64,000 bases of DNA. It comes from SMTZ1-45 sp048884945 (GTDB lineage Archaea > Asgardarchaeota > Thorarchaeia > Thorarchaeales > Thorarchaeaceae). Position numbers and translations under genes: made by a program. Of the stretch, positions 35,959-43,140 are shown piece by piece. The stretch covers positions 1-64,000 of the forward strand of contig JBHLQJ010000001.1 of assembly GCA_048884945.1 (NCBI GenBank), written 5' to 3'. The notes beneath the pieces are model-generated. The model ran no database searches. It saw nothing but the letters and a program-made list of their open reading frames with translations, and was not told where the DNA came from. Each line of letters starts with the position of its first letter. The stretch's first letter is position 1.

Positions 35959-36435
35959 TTGGTTAAGTCTTTCATAGATTATTCATATTTACATAAATTC
36001 ACACGCTATATGTGTGAATGGCGCCTTTATTGTGAATGGTCTAGAAAAAGCAGGTTTATCATTGCTTCAATATTAGAATAGAGCTATGATATGTGTCATG
36101 GTGCCTGTGAATAGACACACCCCTTCGTTTCCTGTGGAAACAGGTAAAAAGACATATGAAATATTTATACATTCATTCACAAATAGCATAAATTAGTGAA
36201 TAGTGAAAAGGCTGGAGAATACTGTTTTTTCAAGGAAATAAGGATTCATAAGCCTTTTTTATGGTGAATAAAACCTGACAGGACGTCAGCACAATAAAAT
36301 AGAAGCGGACGAGTTCTATATGTGTACAGACACACTATGTAGCTCTTATCTCAATATAGATAATTCACATACTCACACTTATTTGGAATTTCATTCTAAT
36401 TATTTGTGAATGGTTAGATATAGGAGAAGACAAGC
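35959..36435. promoter_or_regulatory. Intergenic region dense in TGTGAATRG sites and palindromes
   Basis: No gene in 477 bp. TGTGAATGG/AG occurs at 36013, 36031, 36106 and 36405, with related AGTGAATAG near 36196. Inverted copies ATTCACA occur near 35998, 36174 and 36363. The first pair forms ATTCACAC-GCTATAT-GTGTGAAT. Other dyads are CTGAC-AGGAC-GTCAG (36275-36289), TGTGT-ACAG-ACACA (36321-36334) and AAAAGGCT/AGCCTTTT (36206-36213 with 36251-36258). An origin-box-like element lies at 36116-36148. It may be an operator or iteron array for the gene that follows. Confidence 0.55.
36116..36148 (-). promoter_or_regulatory. Origin recognition box (ORB)-like element
   Basis: On the minus strand the site has the dyad TTTCCACAGGAAAC, then GAA and the G-string GGGGTGTG. 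This order, a TTCCA/TGGAAA-type dyad followed by a run of G, is the layout of archaeal Orc1/Cdc6 origin boxes. The dyad can also fold as CCTGT-GGAA-ACAGG. It is 4 kb from the inverted pair at 40280-40450. Confidence 0.5.
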
Positions 36436-37065
36436 TTGACCAGCGAAGACAGAACAAATTATGTTTACGAATTTACATACAGTTCAGCACCAGGTCTTCG
36501 TGAAATATTTCAATGTAAATATGTTAGGCCAGATGAAGCACTTAATAGATTTAGAAAGATCTTGGCATTAACTGAATCACCCTTTGATTTCAAAATAATT
36601 GTGTCTGATGAAACAATGGGAGAAGAATCTAGTTTTCAGGTGAAGGGTGGAAGTATAGAAGAAATGTTTGTAAAATTCAAGGTCTTTCTTGAAACAAGTA
36701 CAGGGTTCATATTCTCCACAGTTGATGAAGAGTCTGTTGAAGCTGGATTCGAAGAGTCCAAACTGGAGTCAATGAGCAATTATGATAAGATGCAACTGAT
36801 AATCTATGCGTCTTTCAAACACGGAAAGTTCTCTTCACTTGATGTTACTGAAATCTATCAGGATTCGTTTAGTGAAAATCTTCCAAAAAGTACAGCTTCA
36901 ACTTATTTGGCTAGAATGTGGAACAATGGTAAGGGGCATTTAGAGAGATATGGAAACCGCTCTGGGTATACATATCGACTCAGAACTGAAATTGATGAAG
37001 TTCAAAAGGAAACTGAAAGAGCAGAAGAAATATTGGCTGCTATACAGATGCGAGTCAAGGATTGA
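36436..37065 (+). CDS. Unrecognised protein, possible winged-helix C-terminal domain
   Basis: A 209-residue protein I do not recognise. The N-terminal 110 residues look alpha/beta. The second half has helices that could form a winged helix (MQLIIYASFKHGKFSSLDVT and PKSTASTYLARMWNNGKGHL) with a basic wing RYGNRSGYTYRLR. It ends in a charged helix. It starts at TTG with TAGGAG nine bases upstream. The upstream gap carries repeated TGTGAATRG sites, so autoregulation or origin binding is possible; that is inference from position only. Confidence 0.55.
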   Translation: MTSEDRTNYVYEFTYSSAPGLREIFQCKYVRPDEALNRFRKILALTESPFDFKIIVSDETMGEESSFQVKGGSIEEMFVKFKVFLETSTGFIFSTVDEESVEAGFEESKLESMSNYDKMQLIIYASFKHGKFSSLDVTEIYQDSFSENLPKSTASTYLARMWNNGKGHLERYGNRSGYTYRLRTEIDEVQKETERAEEILAAIQMRVKD

Positions 37066-37112
37066 AACTGGTTTATTGTAATTGTATTTTTTACATTCTA
37101 ACATTTTGATTT

Positions 37113-38429
37113 CTATAAATTGTATACCTTTTCGTCCATTTTGATATTAAGCATTTCAAGTTCATTGAGAATTGGTTCATATATTTCTGGGAGTATGGGT
37201 CTATGAATACCAGTAAGTGTGATTTTTCCATCCAAGATCATTTTACTAGCTATAGCTACTGGAAGAGCTACGGTTCTTGACATAGAACTGTCCCCATTGG
37301 GAATACCATAATCAATTAGAGTCGATGTGATTTTTTGTTTCTTATTGGGATAATCCACGATGAATTCATGATGCATGACAATCATGTCACGTTCGCCTGG
37401 AGCATATAGTAATTTCTCCTCAAAGAGATGACAAAGAGCATCTAAGACTGTATTGATACCTGAAGGAATCAGTTTTTCTTCAAACAGACCTAGCCATTCT
37501 AAACGTGTGATTATCGGATTATCAGATTCAATATTGCAATACTTTGCCACTGCGGTTTTTATATCTGGGTCAGTTGCTGATACCAATTGTCGTAGGAGAC
37601 CAGCATAAGTCATGCCTTCAAGAGATTGTTCTTCAATATCTAAGAGACCTAAATCTGCAATTTTGTCTAATGTACTACACCAGCCAATATTTCTGAAAGT
37701 ACCACGAAGCATCGTTTTTGTTTCAGGTATATTATAGATTTCAATGTAAGAGAGACTATCACGATTTGGATATCCTTCAAATTTTCCTATTCCAGGGACT
37801 TCCATAATCTCATAATTCTCAAAAAGCTCGGGACCTGGAATTTTAACTTGTTTTCCATTTCGTAGAAAATGAGCATCATTACGTCCAGCTAAAAGTACAC
37901 CTCTTGGACTCCAAGACAATTTGTATCCAAACGGGTTGTTGTTTGCATCAGGAGCTGGAAGACCTCCTGTAAAAGAAGTGAAGCTCATAATCTTTCCATT
38001 GTTATTGTGAACTTCATCTATGATTTTCATGGCGCTCATGTGATCAATACCAGGATCAACTCCACATTCATTCAGAAGTAGAACTCCAGCTTTCTTCGCA
38101 TCATTCTCAAGTGCTTTCATTTCATTGGAGATATATGATGTAGTACAGAAGTGTTTCTTATGTTTTATAGCTACTTTTGCAGCCTTGACATGGAATGTGT
38201 AAGGTAGTAATGAACAAACAAGATCTGCTTTTCTAGTAAGCTCTTCAAGGAGAATATCATCCTTTGCAATGTTGAATGCGATAGCTTCAGCATTTTCACA
38301 TCCTCGGATTAAATGTTGAGCTTTACTTATTGTGCGACTAGCAACAATGACATGATAATTATTGTCAGACAAATATTGAATATACGGGCGAGCTACTAGT
38401 CCTGCGCCTAGGCATAATACTTGTTTCAT
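37113..38429 (-). CDS. Saccharopine dehydrogenase (glutamate-forming type)
   Basis: A 438-residue NAD(P)-dependent enzyme of the saccharopine reductase/LYS9 type. It has Rossmann GAGLVARPYIQYL at the N-terminus, LVCSLLPYTFHVKAAKVAIK, LNECGVDPGIDHMSAMKI and FTGGLPAPDANNNPFGYKLS. It would cleave saccharopine to glutamate and aminoadipate semialdehyde in lysine degradation. It follows the lysine-ketoglutarate reductase gene with a one-base TAATG overlap, so the two make a coupled pair matching the two halves of eukaryotic AASS. Confidence 0.88.
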   Translation of the reverse strand: MKQVLCLGAGLVARPYIQYLSDNNYHVIVASRTISKAQHLIRGCENAEAIAFNIAKDDILLEELTRKADLVCSLLPYTFHVKAAKVAIKHKKHFCTTSYISNEMKALENDAKKAGVLLLNECGVDPGIDHMSAMKIIDEVHNNNGKIMSFTSFTGGLPAPDANNNPFGYKLSWSPRGVLLAGRNDAHFLRNGKQVKIPGPELFENYEIMEVPGIGKFEGYPNRDSLSYIEIYNIPETKTMLRGTFRNIGWCSTLDKIADLGLLDIEEQSLEGMTYAGLLRQLVSATDPDIKTAVAKYCNIESDNPIITRLEWLGLFEEKLIPSGINTVLDALCHLFEEKLLYAPGERDMIVMHHEFIVDYPNKKQKITSTLIDYGIPNGDSSMSRTVALPVAIASKMILDGKITLTGIHRPILPEIYEPILNELEMLNIKMDEKVYNL

Positions 38430-39745
38430 TATTGGTTATCCTCCTTCGAAAGAAATTCTTCAAGATATTGGAATTTTTCTGTTAGTTCTCCTCTATATAC
38501 TATTACAGCATCCTTGAGTTCTTGAGGTAGTTTAAGATTTGAGAATGGTACAGTAAAATCTGCACTTGCAAGAGCTGGAATAAAATCTAGCAATGTTTCA
38601 CTAAATGACGTAGATGATTCACGCGGAAGTTCGCATGGAAGATTATCAACAGCCATAACGACTGGTCCATCACCTTTTACACCTAATTCTATCCGATTTT
38701 CATCAATTATATACGTAAATGCAGGTTGGTCTGGACTTGTACATTGTAAAGTGAATTCTATAGCACCCTTGATATCACAGGAGATGTCTCCTACGATTTT
38801 GAGCCTTCGATTATCTTGACTCCAATGATTACGAATAAAATCTAAGGTTAGTAATCTAGGATATTTATTGGTCCAGTATATACAATTCATCAATACTGTG
38901 ATATAAGGAATATAATTGTGAAACACACCATCATACTTTGTTTTACCAAATTTGTAATAATCTTGAAGATTAAATTCAGATGAGGGATCTTTTGGCTTTA
39001 CCATATGCTCTTCTTTAAACACACATTTGTAAAGAAGATTTGATTCAGATGGTAATTCAGGTAATTCTTCAGGGGTTACTGTTTTATGTGGAAGAAGGTC
39101 AAAGATTTCTTGCGCTCCCTTAGACACATTTCCATACCCTGCAAATGCTATCACAAAAGGTATGAGCTGAGCAGGGAGTCCTTGTTCCTTAATTCGATTT
39201 CCAAGAAGTATGAACTCTTCCCTAAGTTCTTCAAGTTCTTTTATATCAAGGGTAGATTTCATTCCAGCAAAGGGATTTGGTTCTATCTTCTCTGATTCAA
39301 GACGTTCACCAAGTATACGAAGCGAATCTGATATTCCAGCCATGCCTGCCCAGTTACCAAAGAAGATTAGTCTTCGACCTTTTTGATCAACTACTCGTTC
39401 ATAATCAATTAGTGTTGCTCCAGCATCTACTATTCGTTTTAGCATGGGCATGTTTTTAGATTGGCCTTTGATGGTATGACTAAAGAAAATGTATACGACA
39501 TCTTTTTCGAATATGTCAATGGGCATTTCTTTTATACCAATGACAATAGGCACACCGCTGCCTTTTAGGGGAATAATTTGTTTTTTGTCAATATTATATT
39601 CATCTGTTGAAAATGCACGTTGATTACTTGGTTCTAATATAAAGTCGATACCATATTTGTTATGCAATAATTTGACATGATCAGGTACCAATGGAGTTCG
39701 AGTTTCAAATGCTTTCTCTTCTTTTCTAATTCCAATTCTGTTCAA
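38429..39745 (-). CDS. Lysine-ketoglutarate reductase (LKR)-like saccharopine dehydrogenase
   Basis: About 438 residues, resembling the LKR half of AASS and the alanine dehydrogenase/LYS1 superfamily. It has the N-terminal GIRKEEKAFETRTPLVPDHV, the FFGNWAGMAGISDSLRILG segment, VIAFAGYGNVSKGAQEIFDL, and IVGDISCDIKGAIEF near the C-terminus. It condenses lysine and 2-oxoglutarate to saccharopine. The start is set at TTG 39745 because GGAGG lies six bases upstream; the earlier TTG at 39751 would leave only one base. The GAACACGTGTTC site at 39863 lies 117 bp upstream. Confidence 0.85.
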   Translation of the reverse strand: MNRIGIRKEEKAFETRTPLVPDHVKLLHNKYGIDFILEPSNQRAFSTDEYNIDKKQIIPLKGSGVPIVIGIKEMPIDIFEKDVVYIFFSHTIKGQSKNMPMLKRIVDAGATLIDYERVVDQKGRRLIFFGNWAGMAGISDSLRILGERLESEKIEPNPFAGMKSTLDIKELEELREEFILLGNRIKEQGLPAQLIPFVIAFAGYGNVSKGAQEIFDLLPHKTVTPEELPELPSESNLLYKCVFKEEHMVKPKDPSSEFNLQDYYKFGKTKYDGVFHNYIPYITVLMNCIYWTNKYPRLLTLDFIRNHWSQDNRRLKIVGDISCDIKGAIEFTLQCTSPDQPAFTYIIDENRIELGVKGDGPVVMAVDNLPCELPRESSTSFSETLLDFIPALASADFTVPFSNLKLPQELKDAVIVYRGELTEKFQYLEEFLSKEDNQ

Positions 39746-39862
39746 AGGCAATCCTCCGGTCTCCTGATTATGTTGGTTATGCTATCAAGGCCGTGGGCCG
39801 AAACACATGCGCTTTAACTTTTCCTTGTAGGCCAAGTTTTGTATTACTAGAATTAAAAATCA

Positions 39863-39874
39863 GAACACGTGTTC
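39863..39874. promoter_or_regulatory. GAACACGTGTTC palindrome
   Basis: Perfect copy, extended to AGAACACGTGTTCT. It lies between the LKR operon start and the small gene at 39892, 17 bp before that gene's ATG. It could control either or both of these divergent units. Confidence 0.65.
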
Positions 39875-39891
39875 TTCAATTGGTTGTTCTC

Positions 39892-40179
39892 ATGACTTTG
39901 TACTTGTACCTATATGATTGTCAACATGCAAGGCGAACCAATGCCAGGCGTGTTGCATTCACAAAAGAACTCTATGGGTATGTCTATACATGGAAAACAA
40001 AATCAGGAATAAGACAAAAAAGAAAACCAGGTCTTTTGGATGGGTGCCCTGGCGCGGAAGCAATAGCAGACTCAGCAATTTTAGTTCCATCCGAATATCG
40101 AACTATTTTTGATACATTATTCAAAATGTATGGAGATATCCTCAAATTAAAGATCTATGAGGTTGTGAAAGAACTATAA
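39892..40179 (+). CDS. Small unrecognised basic protein
   Basis: About 95 residues from the ATG at 39892. After a hydrophobic start it reads like a compact conserved domain: RRVAFTKELYGYVYTWKTKS, then KRKPGLLDGCPGAEAIADSA and IFDTLFKMYGDILKLKIYEV. The frame is open further upstream to 39793, but the composition there looks non-coding. It is framed by two identical CACGTG palindromes (39863 and 40194) and sits next to the candidate origin. I do not recognise the family; nucleic-acid binding is possible from the basic character. Confidence 0.55.
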   Translation: MTLYLYLYDCQHARRTNARRVAFTKELYGYVYTWKTKSGIRQKRKPGLLDGCPGAEAIADSAILVPSEYRTIFDTLFKMYGDILKLKIYEVVKEL

Positions 40180-40193
40180 GAAATACATTATTA

Positions 40194-40205
40194 GAACACG
40201 TGTTC
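40194..40205. promoter_or_regulatory. GAACACGTGTTC palindrome
   Basis: Perfect copy, extended to TAGAACACGTGTTCTA (16 bp). It lies 15 bp after the stop of the small gene and 75 bp left of the first origin-box-like element. Confidence 0.65.
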
Positions 40206-40208
40206 TAG

Positions 40209-40228
40209 TTGTAATATATGTATTACAA
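40209..40228. repeat. TTGTAATA-tatg-TATTACAA inverted repeat
   Basis: An eight-base perfect inverted repeat with a four-base spacer. It is one of several GTATTA/TAATAC-type dyads between 40 and 56 kb. Confidence 0.6.
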
Positions 40229-40256
40229 ATATACTCATTGATCAAGATTTCGTTTG

Positions 40257-40268
40257 GAACATGTGTTC
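40257..40268. promoter_or_regulatory. GAACATGTGTTC, one-base variant of the palindrome
   Basis: It differs from GAACACGTGTTC at one central position. It is 12 bp left of the first origin-box-like element. Confidence 0.55.
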
Positions 40269-40279
40269 TGAATTGAATC

Positions 40280-40302
40280 GGACCCCCTTGTTTCCACTAG
40301 AG
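40280..40302 (-). promoter_or_regulatory. Origin recognition box-like element, left
   Basis: Read on the minus strand: CTAGTGGAAACAAGGGGGTC. It shares AGTGGAAA, two variable bases and AGGGGGTC with the right element, in opposite orientation. The TGGAAAC plus G-string layout matches archaeal ORBs. Confidence 0.6.
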
Positions 40303-40426
40303 ATTATTAACAACTATCTATTCGCTAAAATATCAAAAAATATATATAATCGTTTAAACAGCTGCCTTTTATCTCCATTTTTTAAATGTATAATAATACC
40401 CGCTGAAAACGTTCTCCATAAGATCT
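40303..40426. other. A/T-rich candidate duplex-unwinding element
   Basis: About 125 bp, very A/T-rich (for example AAAAAATATATATAATCG), lying exactly between the two inverted ORB-like boxes. This is the geometry of archaeal oriC. No coding signal is seen here. Confidence 0.5.
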
Positions 40427-40427
40427 T

Positions 40428-40450
40428 TCGAGTGGAAATGAGGGGGTCTT
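40428..40450 (+). promoter_or_regulatory. Origin recognition box-like element, right
   Basis: Read on the plus strand: CGAGTGGAAATGAGGGGGTC. It is near-identical to the left element, with two central mismatches over 18 bases, and inverted relative to it. Confidence 0.6.
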
Positions 40451-40503
40451 ATCCAGATACTAATACAAGAATTACATAGATAAGTTAAGTATAACATTTA
40501 TTG

Positions 40504-40515
40504 GAACACGTGTTC
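40504..40515. promoter_or_regulatory. GAACACGTGTTC palindrome upstream of iorA
   Basis: Perfect copy 87 bp upstream of the iorA ATG and directly after an A/T-rich box-A-like stretch (TTAAGTATAACATT), a position that suits a repressor site. Confidence 0.65.
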
Positions 40516-40602
40516 AAAGAAGAAATGCGTTTTTCCAAGACCACAAGACTGATACAGTGCTCACAATTCAAACGAGCTAGCCTATACACGGAGGATCATC
40601 TA

Positions 40603-42504
40603 ATGGCAAACTCCAAGGAACTTCTTGAAGACAAACCAGGAAAAGAAATTCTTCTTCTAGCAAATGAAGCAATTGCTCGAGGTGTACTTGAAGCAGGAGT
40701 TCGATTAGTTGCTCTTTATCCTGGCACACCAAGTAGTGAGATTGGAAATAATCTTACATTCATGGCTCCACACATTCCTAATTTTTACTTTGAATTCAGT
40801 GTAAATGAAAAAGTTGCATTAGAGGTAGCTGGAGCCGCTGCTATAGCAGGTGTGAGATCCATGATGGTATGCAAGGGTCCAGGTCTCAATGTTGCAGCTG
40901 ATCCATTCTTCTCTTTAGCATATGTTGGTGTTCGTGCAGGAATGGTAATTGTTGTTGCAGATGATCCAAGTATGTGGAGCTCACAAAATGAGAATGACAG
41001 TAGATACTATGCATTAATGGGAAACATGCCAATGATGGAACCTGCTGACCCTATTGAAGCAAAGTCTATGTTACTTGAAGCCTACAAGTTCTCAGAACAA
41101 ATAGAACTCCCAGTTCTCTTTCGGACAACTACAAGGGTAAATCATACACGAGCCCCAGTTAAGTTTGAAAAAATTTTACCACGTCCAGAGAAAACTGAGT
41201 TCGAAAAAGAACCATTTCGTTTTGTCCCTATTCCATCTGTTGCACGTAAAAGACATCCGTGGCTTCTTGGGCAGATAGACATTGCACGTGAACTATCTGA
41301 AAAAAGTCCATTGAATTTTGTTGAGGGTAATGGTGATCTTGGAATAATCACTTCTGGCGTTTCATACACTTATGTCATTGAAGCTCTATCAATTATGGAA
41401 ATTAAAGCAGAAATTTTGAAGCTAGGAATTACACATCCAATCCCTGAGAAAATGATTGCAGATTTTCTTTCTCGTCATAAACAAGTCATGATTGTCGAAG
41501 AGCTAGAACCATTCTTGGAAACACATGCAAGACGCTTGGCACAATTGAACAACATCAATGTTGAAATTCTTGGAAAAGAACAGAAAATCTTCTCACGTGT
41601 CTATGAGTATAGTCCCCGGATTGTCATGGATGCATTAAGGAAGATTACTACACGTAATACACCTATTAACTGGGTAGAAATCGATAAAAAAACTCAGGAA
41701 TTACCGGAATTACCTCCGAGACCTCCGCTCCTATGCGCTGGTTGTCCACACAGAGCAACTTACTATGCAATAAGAACTGCTACTAGAGGAAAAGCTATCT
41801 ATCCTTCTGATATAGGATGCTACACACTAAGTATTGCTCCTCCACTTGAAACTGCAGACATATTATTCGATATGGGTTCTTCAATAACCACCGCATGTGG
41901 TCTCGCAGAAGTAACTGATCAAGACATAGTTGCTTCAATTGGCGACAGTACATTCTTCGCTTCTGGTCTTCCAGGAATTGCAAATGCGGTTTACAACCAG
42001 CATCGAATCTGTGTTGTAGTACTTGATAATCGAACCACTGCAATGACTGGTCATCAACCACATCCTGGCACAGGATTGACTGGCATGCAGAAAGAAGTTC
42101 CACCTCTCGACATCGGAGAAGTGTGCAAGGGTCTTGGTGTGAAGTATGTAAAAACAGTTGAACCGTTTGAGTCAATGGCTGGTCTCGTTGCTGAGGTACG
42201 CGAGATGGTCAAATGGGCTAGGGATAACCATAGTCCTGCAGTCTTAGTATCAAAGGAACCATGTGCTCTTCTTACTGCCGCTGAACGTCGACGCACAGAT
42301 GAGTATCCTCCCAAATATTATGTTGATTCAGAGCTTTGTAATGCTTGCAAACGTTGTCTTAACCGCCTTTCTTGTCCTGCTATGTACATGGATCCAGAAA
42401 CAGAACAAGCAGTGATTGATGAAACATTATGTAATCTCTGTGGGACTTGTGTTTCAGTATGTCCACAAGGAGCTATAAAACAGGAGGATACAATAAATGA
42501 ATAG
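40603..42504 (+). CDS. iorA: Indolepyruvate:ferredoxin oxidoreductase alpha subunit
   Basis: About 633 residues. With IorB and thiamine diphosphate it oxidises aryl pyruvates from aromatic amino acids to aryl-acetyl-CoA and reduces ferredoxin. It has the N-terminal VRLVALYPGTPSSEIGNN, the TPP-binding LCAGCPHRATYYAI and SIGDSTFFASGLPGIANAVY, and two C-terminal [4Fe-4S] motifs (CNACKRCLNRLSCP and CNLCGTCVSVCP). The ATG at 40603 follows GGAGG by seven to eight bases; the 34 codons upstream lack family similarity. It overlaps iorB by 8 bp. Confidence 0.95.
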   Translation: MANSKELLEDKPGKEILLLANEAIARGVLEAGVRLVALYPGTPSSEIGNNLTFMAPHIPNFYFEFSVNEKVALEVAGAAAIAGVRSMMVCKGPGLNVAADPFFSLAYVGVRAGMVIVVADDPSMWSSQNENDSRYYALMGNMPMMEPADPIEAKSMLLEAYKFSEQIELPVLFRTTTRVNHTRAPVKFEKILPRPEKTEFEKEPFRFVPIPSVARKRHPWLLGQIDIARELSEKSPLNFVEGNGDLGIITSGVSYTYVIEALSIMEIKAEILKLGITHPIPEKMIADFLSRHKQVMIVEELEPFLETHARRLAQLNNINVEILGKEQKIFSRVYEYSPRIVMDALRKITTRNTPINWVEIDKKTQELPELPPRPPLLCAGCPHRATYYAIRTATRGKAIYPSDIGCYTLSIAPPLETADILFDMGSSITTACGLAEVTDQDIVASIGDSTFFASGLPGIANAVYNQHRICVVVLDNRTTAMTGHQPHPGTGLTGMQKEVPPLDIGEVCKGLGVKYVKTVEPFESMAGLVAEVREMVKWARDNHSPAVLVSKEPCALLTAAERRRTDEYPPKYYVDSELCNACKRCLNRLSCPAMYMDPETEQAVIDETLCNLCGTCVSVCPQGAIKQEDTINE

Positions 42505-43123
42505 TATTAATGGTAATACAATAAACATTGCAATCACTGGAGTGGGAGGCCAAGGAGTTCTAACTCTCGCAGAGGTTCTAGCAAAAGCAGCATTAGAATG
42601 CGGTTTCAATGTCCGAGTAGGAGAAATTCATGGAATGGCTCAGCGAGGAGGTCATGTTGTCTGTACGGTTCGCATCGGTGAAAATGCTAGAGGTCCAATT
42701 ATAGATCCGGGCTCTGCTCATCTTCTTGTTGGTTTCGAACCACTTGAAACTCTTAGAGAAATTAATCTTGTTAAAGAAGGTGGTTGCGTCCTTATGAGCT
42801 CACACGTTCAATATCCTGTTGCAGTTTCAATGGGTCAGTCTGAATATCCTAACCATGAAGAAATAATCAAGAATATGAAAAAGTATACTGATAGGATAAT
42901 TGAATTTGATGCTCTAGAACTTGCGACAAAAGCAGGGAGTACTCAAGCCCTTAATATGGTCATATTAGGAGCAATCATTGGCACTGAATTAATACCAATT
43001 ACAAAAGAAACTATACTCAATGTTGTTCGTAAAGCTTTTTCGAAGAAATTTGAGAAAATTAATATCAACGCAACAAAGCTAGGTTTTGAAATGGCACAAG
43101 CATGTAAAAAAATGAAACTCTAA
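42497..43123 (+). CDS. iorB: Indolepyruvate:ferredoxin oxidoreductase beta subunit
   Basis: A 208-residue partner of IorA, with INIAITGVGGQGVLTLAEVL, IHGMAQRGGHVVCTVRIG and ALNMVILGAIIGTELIP, all typical of the IorB/2-oxoacid oxidoreductase gamma family. It overlaps the end of iorA by 8 bp, indicating coupled translation. Its stop codon is the first half of a TAATAC/GTATTA palindrome. Confidence 0.95.
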   Translation: MNSINGNTINIAITGVGGQGVLTLAEVLAKAALECGFNVRVGEIHGMAQRGGHVVCTVRIGENARGPIIDPGSAHLLVGFEPLETLREINLVKEGGCVLMSSHVQYPVAVSMGQSEYPNHEEIIKNMKKYTDRIIEFDALELATKAGSTQALNMVILGAIIGTELIPITKETILNVVRKAFSKKFEKININATKLGFEMAQACKKMKL

Positions 43124-43134
43124 TACTAGTATTA
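43121..43134. repeat. TAATACTAGTATTA palindrome between convergent genes
   Basis: A perfect 14-bp palindrome containing the iorB stop and ending six bases before the hypF stop. It belongs to the GTATTA/TAATAC dyad family and may act in 3'-end formation of both transcripts. Confidence 0.6.
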
Positions 43135-43140
43135 CAATTA

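Noticed and set aside
39793..39891. Longer N-terminus for the small protein at 39892
   Set aside because: The extra residues span the GAACACGTGTTC site and read as non-coding; an ATG at 39892 gives a compact domain.
40261..40479. 72-codon open frame across the candidate origin
   Set aside because: It runs through both ORB-like boxes and the A/T core and has low-complexity composition without family resemblance.
40501..40602. 34-codon extension of iorA
   Set aside because: It begins on the palindrome and lacks similarity; the GGAGG-preceded ATG at 40603 is the better start.
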